DNA from: an uncultured Burkholderiales bacterium
GTDB lineage: Bacteria; Pseudomonadota; Gammaproteobacteria; Burkholderiales; Burkholderiaceae_C
Direction: 5' to 3'
Assembly (NCBI GenBank): GCA_903864315.1
Contig: CAIPFK010000035.1
Coordinates: forward strand, 1-53,384
DNA length: 53,384 nt
Positions 50,298 through 53,384 of this stretch are shown in pieces. Each line of letters opens with the position of its first letter. Positions within the stretch are counted from its first letter, which is position 1. The notes beneath the pieces are model-generated. The model worked only from the letters and a program-made list of their open reading frames with translations, ran no database searches and was not told where the DNA came from. The translations under genes were made by a program, and so were the position numbers.

Positions 50298-51095
50298 TCA
50301 AAGACCCATCAAGGCCACTGCCCTTGTCCAGCCTGCAGAGGCGGCCTTGATTTTGACGGGAAAGCAATTCACCACAAAGCCGTGAGATGGAAGTGACTCC
50401 AGGTTGTGGAGTTTCTCCAAGTGACAGTAACCAATGTCACGCCCAGCTTTGTGGCCTTCCCAAATCAATTGCTTGTTGCCTGTTGCTTGGACTTTTTCAT
50501 TCGTATACACAAACGGGGCATCCCAACTCCAAGCATCGGTGCCGGTGAGTTTGACGCCTCGCTCGAGCAAATACAATGTGGCCTCGCGCCCCATGCCGCA
50601 CCCGGTGCTCACATAGTCGTCGTGTCCATAGCGCTTGCCAGCAGCTGTGTTGACCAACACGATATCAAAGGGCTGGAGCTCATGGCCTATGCGCTTGAGC
50701 TCTTGCTCAACATCGTGGCCCGTGGCCACGTAGCCATTGCCAAAATGGCGAAAATCCAATTTCACTCCAGGTCTAAAGCACCAGTCCAAGGGGATTTCAT
50801 CAATGGTGCTTGCGCGAACGGCGTGACCGCTGGCGTGGTTCATGGTGGGGTGAAAATGGTAGGGCGCATCCAGGTGTGTGCCGTTGTGGGTGGTGAGCTG
50901 GATCTTCTCCAAAGCCCAACCGGCTTGATCGGGTAAATCTTCCGCCTTCAATCCCGGAAAAAACGTTTGAATGCGAGCCACGGTTTCATCGTGTTTCAAA
51001 TATTCAATTTTGGGTCTGACAAATTCAGGATCGCTCTTGATGTCATTTTCAAGTGGCATGGAGATGTCGATGAATTGAAGGCGAGAGAAGTCCAT
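50298..51095 (-). CDS. Cyclase-family metal hydrolase (kynurenine-formamidase-like)
   Basis: 265 residues from ATG 51095, which overlaps the TAA of the upstream Bug gene by one base. The family motif HNGTHLDAPYHF supplies the metal ligands, with RPGVKLDFRHF, RYGHDDYVSTGCGMGREA and GTDAWSWDAPF following. Enzymes of this family open lactams, formamides or cyclic imides. Translational coupling to the Bug receptor suggests that the hydrolysed compound is what the receptor captures. Confidence 0.87.
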   Translation of the reverse strand: MDFSRLQFIDISMPLENDIKSDPEFVRPKIEYLKHDETVARIQTFFPGLKAEDLPDQAGWALEKIQLTTHNGTHLDAPYHFHPTMNHASGHAVRASTIDEIPLDWCFRPGVKLDFRHFGNGYVATGHDVEQELKRIGHELQPFDIVLVNTAAGKRYGHDDYVSTGCGMGREATLYLLERGVKLTGTDAWSWDAPFVYTNEKVQATGNKQLIWEGHKAGRDIGYCHLEKLHNLESLPSHGFVVNCFPVKIKAASAGWTRAVALMGL

Positions 51096-52054
51096 TAGTT
51101 TTTTTCCAATTTCATGGTTTTGACAATGTCGGCGTTGATTTTGGAGACGTCGGCAATTCGCTTGGCGAACGCTTGAGTGCCCAAATAGGCTGGGGTTTGG
51201 GCCATCGTGGTGGCGGTTTTCTTGAATTCTTCTTCGTTGGTCACTTTGGCGCAAATGTCTTGCAGTTTCTCAACGATGGCGTTGGGTGTGCCAAAGGTGG
51301 CATAAATGCCATTGAGCCCTGGTGTGACACTGCCCACTCCGAGTTGGGTGATGGTGGGCGCGTCTGGCGCCCCAGCCTGGGACTGGCTTGAGAGGACCGC
51401 CAAGACCCGCAGATTGCGCCCAACGATGGAGGAGAGGGCTGGTGCACCAAAATCAATGTCGCCCGCCAACAGTTGGGGCAACAGTTGCCCGTCTCCTCGG
51501 TAAGGAATGGCGTTGAATTGGACGCCCAACGTTTTTTCGATGGTGCCCACGGACAAGTGCGGAACGCTGCCCGTTCCTGCGTGTCCATAGTTGAGTTTGC
51601 CAGGCGCATCTTTGGCGAGTTTGAGCAAATCGGCAAAATTTTTGATGGAAGATTCATTCCTCACCGCTATGGCAAAGACATTTTCAAAGACCTGGCACAC
51701 CGGTTGGATTTTGGTCAACTCAAATGGCATTGACTTGGTGAGAAAGGGGGCCACCACCAGTGGAGAAGCTGGCGAGAAAACCAAGGTGTAGCCGTCGGGT
51801 GTGGCATTGGCCAAGGTGCTGAATCCAATCAAGCCCCCGGCACCATCTTTGTTGTTGACGATCCATGAGGAATTGGTGATCTTGGCAGCCTCTTTGGCAA
51901 AGGCACGCGCCATCGCGTCGACGCCTCCACCTGCTGCATAGGGCAAGATCAGCTCGACAGTTTTGCTGGGGTAAGCGCTTTGCGCAAACGCTGCGTGAAA
52001 GGGCGGTGCCAAGTTCAAACACACGATCAACCCAAGGAGAAACGCTTTATTCAT
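51095..52054 (-). CDS. Bug/TctC-family periplasmic receptor (copy 10)
   Basis: 319 residues from ATG 52054 (AAGGAG upstream); the signal peptide ends at AFA before QSAYPSKTVEL. Loops: YAAGGGVDAMARAFAKEA, VNNKDGAGGLIGFS, PDGYTLVFSPASPLVVAP, GHAGTGSVPHLSVGTI and the altered C-lobe AIPYRGDGQLLPQLL. It is 109 bp downstream of the dehydrogenase-GST gene on the same strand. Confidence 0.92.
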   Translation of the reverse strand: MNKAFLLGLIVCLNLAPPFHAAFAQSAYPSKTVELILPYAAGGGVDAMARAFAKEAAKITNSSWIVNNKDGAGGLIGFSTLANATPDGYTLVFSPASPLVVAPFLTKSMPFELTKIQPVCQVFENVFAIAVRNESSIKNFADLLKLAKDAPGKLNYGHAGTGSVPHLSVGTIEKTLGVQFNAIPYRGDGQLLPQLLAGDIDFGAPALSSIVGRNLRVLAVLSSQSQAGAPDAPTITQLGVGSVTPGLNGIYATFGTPNAIVEKLQDICAKVTNEEEFKKTATTMAQTPAYLGTQAFAKRIADVSKINADIVKTMKLEKN

Positions 52055-52163
52055 GGTGACTTTCAGTGCAATTGGTGTGCGGGACTGTGGGCTAACGCCC
52101 ATGGGCTTGGAGGTCGTCGTTTTGCCTTGACCTTGGCACTCGGCTCCAAACCATTATTGGTTC

Positions 52164-53384
52164 TTATGGCGGGTTCGTCAATGGGACCAAACGCTCAGGC
52201 CAATTGGGGATTTGCCTGCAACGCTCAAGCCAAAGACCAATGTGTGGATAGTCACTCAACTGGGTGTGACCTTCCGGTGCAGACTCCACATAGGGAAAGC
52301 AGGCAATGTCGGCCAACGTGGGGCGACCCAAGGCCAACCAATCGTGTGTGCTGAGTCTGCTCTCCATCGCCTTCAAGGCAATCGCTCCAAATGCTTGGGC
52401 TTTTTCAATGGGCCCCAAGGTCCAGCGTCCTCTCAACACCCCACGCCTTGCGTATTGAAGTCCGCACTGAAGTTCTGTTGCGGCCAATGAGAGCCACTGC
52501 GTGATTTCAGCCATTTGCATGGGGTCGCTTGGGTACCACTGGTGACCGCCGTACTGCCGCGCCAAGTAGATCAAACACGCCGCACTGTCCCACAAAACCG
52601 TGCCGTTGTCATCCAAGACCGGCACCTCGCCTCTGGGGTTCAAAAGGGTGAAGGGCTCTTTTTTGTGCTCATGCGCTTCAAAGTCCATGAAGATGGGCTC
52701 GTAGTCAAGTCCAATCAAGCTCAGCAAAATTCTCAGCTTGTAGGAGTTCCCTGATACATCGCCCATGTAGAGTTTCATGCGGGAGCGCTTTTGCTGGCGC
52801 ATATCCTGAGAGAACTCATACCAACGCATGGGCAGCATCCCGCAGTCCTCGTCACCACGCCCTTCGCGAGAGACTTTGTTGAACAAGCTCAACGCCATTT
52901 CGGCCATCGGTAATTGGATGCCCATGTTTTGGGCTTCGTCGAGCATCAAGTTGATGTCTTTTCTCACCGATTTCACATCAAAATTGACGGGTGAGATGGG
53001 CTCGCCGTGCAATGCTTTGACCATCATGGGGAGTCTGAGTTTCAGGCCATGGGGCATGCCTGAGCTCTCGCCCATGATGTCCATGAGCCTGTCGGGCGTC
53101 AATTGCAAGGGTTTGCACAAAGACAAAGCCTCGCCAAAGGATTGCCAACAAATTTGCATCATCAAATTCATGGCGAGTTTCATGCGTGCGCCCGACCCCA
53201 CTGGGCCCAGGTACTCCACTCGCCGACACAAGGTGTTGAGCAAGGGTGAAATGCGCTCAAAGTCTGCTGGGTCGCCGCCAGCCAATCCAAAGAGCTGACC
53301 CGCTTTGGCCGGACCCACGGTGCCACCCACCGGGAAGTCCATATAAGACGCACCCTTGGCCAAGACCTTGGGGGCGAGTTGCTC
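52164..53384 (-). CDS. 3-hydroxyisobutyrate dehydrogenase-like protein fused to glutathione S-transferase (5' truncated)
   Basis: One uninterrupted frame runs off the window end, so the Rossmann domain and start are missing. The visible part starts in the HIBADH family (ASYMDFPVGGTVGPAKAGQL), continues with the catalytic Lys/Asn segment GSGARMKLAMNLMMQICWQSF, and ends near residue 190. After a linker of about ten residues, a complete GST begins with MKLYMGDVSGNSYKLRILLS (ATG 52778): NPRGEVPVLDDNGTVLWDSAACLIYLA carries the cis-Pro and the Asp-Ser glutathione contacts, and FPYVES with a helical domain follows to the stop. The GST alone would be 204 residues, full size. The junction ATG lacks a strong ribosome site, which favours a true fusion, although a lost stop codon or internal start cannot be excluded. 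An oxidoreductase that uses glutathione conjugates is a possibility. Confidence 0.83.
   Translation of the reverse strand, partial: EQLAPKVLAKGASYMDFPVGGTVGPAKAGQLFGLAGGDPADFERISPLLNTLCRRVEYLGPVGSGARMKLAMNLMMQICWQSFGEALSLCKPLQLTPDRLMDIMGESSGMPHGLKLRLPMMVKALHGEPISPVNFDVKSVRKDINLMLDEAQNMGIQLPMAEMALSLFNKVSREGRGDEDCGMLPMRWYEFSQDMRQQKRSRMKLYMGDVSGNSYKLRILLSLIGLDYEPIFMDFEAHEHKKEPFTLLNPRGEVPVLDDNGTVLWDSAACLIYLARQYGGHQWYPSDPMQMAEITQWLSLAATELQCGLQYARRGVLRGRWTLGPIEKAQAFGAIALKAMESRLSTHDWLALGRPTLADIACFPYVESAPEGHTQLSDYPHIGLWLERCRQIPNWPERLVPLTNPP

Overview
The window looks like a chromosomal catabolic island of a betaproteobacterium, most likely Burkholderiales of the Comamonadaceae type. The main reason is ten tripartite-tricarboxylate (Bug/TctC) periplasmic receptors in 53 kb, the hallmark of Comamonadaceae and Alcaligenaceae genomes. 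The rest is aromatic or heteroaromatic and organic-acid catabolism. Base composition looks close to balanced. I saw no insertion sequence, tRNA, rRNA or CRISPR array.

Layout. (a) 1-5040: the 3' end of an HpcH/HpaI-type aldolase, converging on a five-gene minus-strand run: Bug, aldehyde dehydrogenase, alpha/beta hydrolase, aspartate dehydrogenase, cupin. (b) 5041-18922: a divergent promoter region, then a 13-gene plus-strand run: cupin, TetR regulator, a solute-binding protein with no signal peptide, and two parallel three-subunit molybdenum hydroxylase modules. Each module is preceded by its own Bug protein, and the second also has a dihydroxyphthalate-decarboxylase-like protein; a DMT transporter ends the run. 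(c) 18987-22898: an acyl-CoA ligase (minus), a LexA-box-controlled UmuD-like protein lacking the catalytic dyad, and an acyl-CoA dehydrogenase. (d) 22990-30122: a ring-cleavage-type lower pathway: 4-oxalomesaconate hydratase (LigJ), RraA-fold aldolase-like protein, Bug, FAH-family hydrolase, alpha/beta hydrolase, class II aldolase, ModA-like protein, and an extradiol dioxygenase with its own promoter and terminator. (e) 30256-36841: Bug, then a Rieske oxygenase alpha subunit with a small partner, a class III aminotransferase, an HtrA-like pseudoprotease, a small membrane protein and an SDR. (f) 36864-42453: Bug, Gfo/Idh/MocA oxidoreductase, MetE-like zinc protein, Bug and an exported NMT1/THI5-like protein. 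(g) 42561-45175: a small membrane protein with an operator-like palindrome in its promoter, a membrane-anchored hydrolase, an exported unknown with four 11-bp tandem repeats in front, and a cupin. (h) 45448-53384: Bug, FAD oxidoreductase, Bug, an exonuclease/GIY-YIG nuclease (probably housekeeping), a cyclase-family hydrolase, Bug, and a truncated gene fusing a 3-hydroxyisobutyrate-dehydrogenase-like protein to a full glutathione S-transferase.

How it may work together (inference): Bug proteins capture carboxylated aromatic or dicarboxylate substrates. The molybdenum hydroxylases and Rieske oxygenase hydroxylate a ring. The Pht5-like protein could decarboxylate, and the VOC dioxygenase could cleave. 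LigJ, the RraA-like protein, the FAH protein and the class II aldolase would carry ring-cleavage products towards pyruvate and oxaloacetate. No TctA/TctB or ABC permease, no Rieske reductase or ferredoxin, no molybdenum-cofactor insertion factor and no LigAB-type dioxygenase is present, so partners must lie elsewhere. Only one conventional transcription factor (TetR) serves roughly 50 genes. The actual substrates cannot be read from the sequence. I found no single fully novel defence-like or mobile system. The least ordinary items are the SOS-controlled dead UmuD homologue, the cytoplasmic HtrA pseudoprotease, the dehydrogenase-GST fusion, the twin molybdenum hydroxylase modules and the set of orphan receptors.
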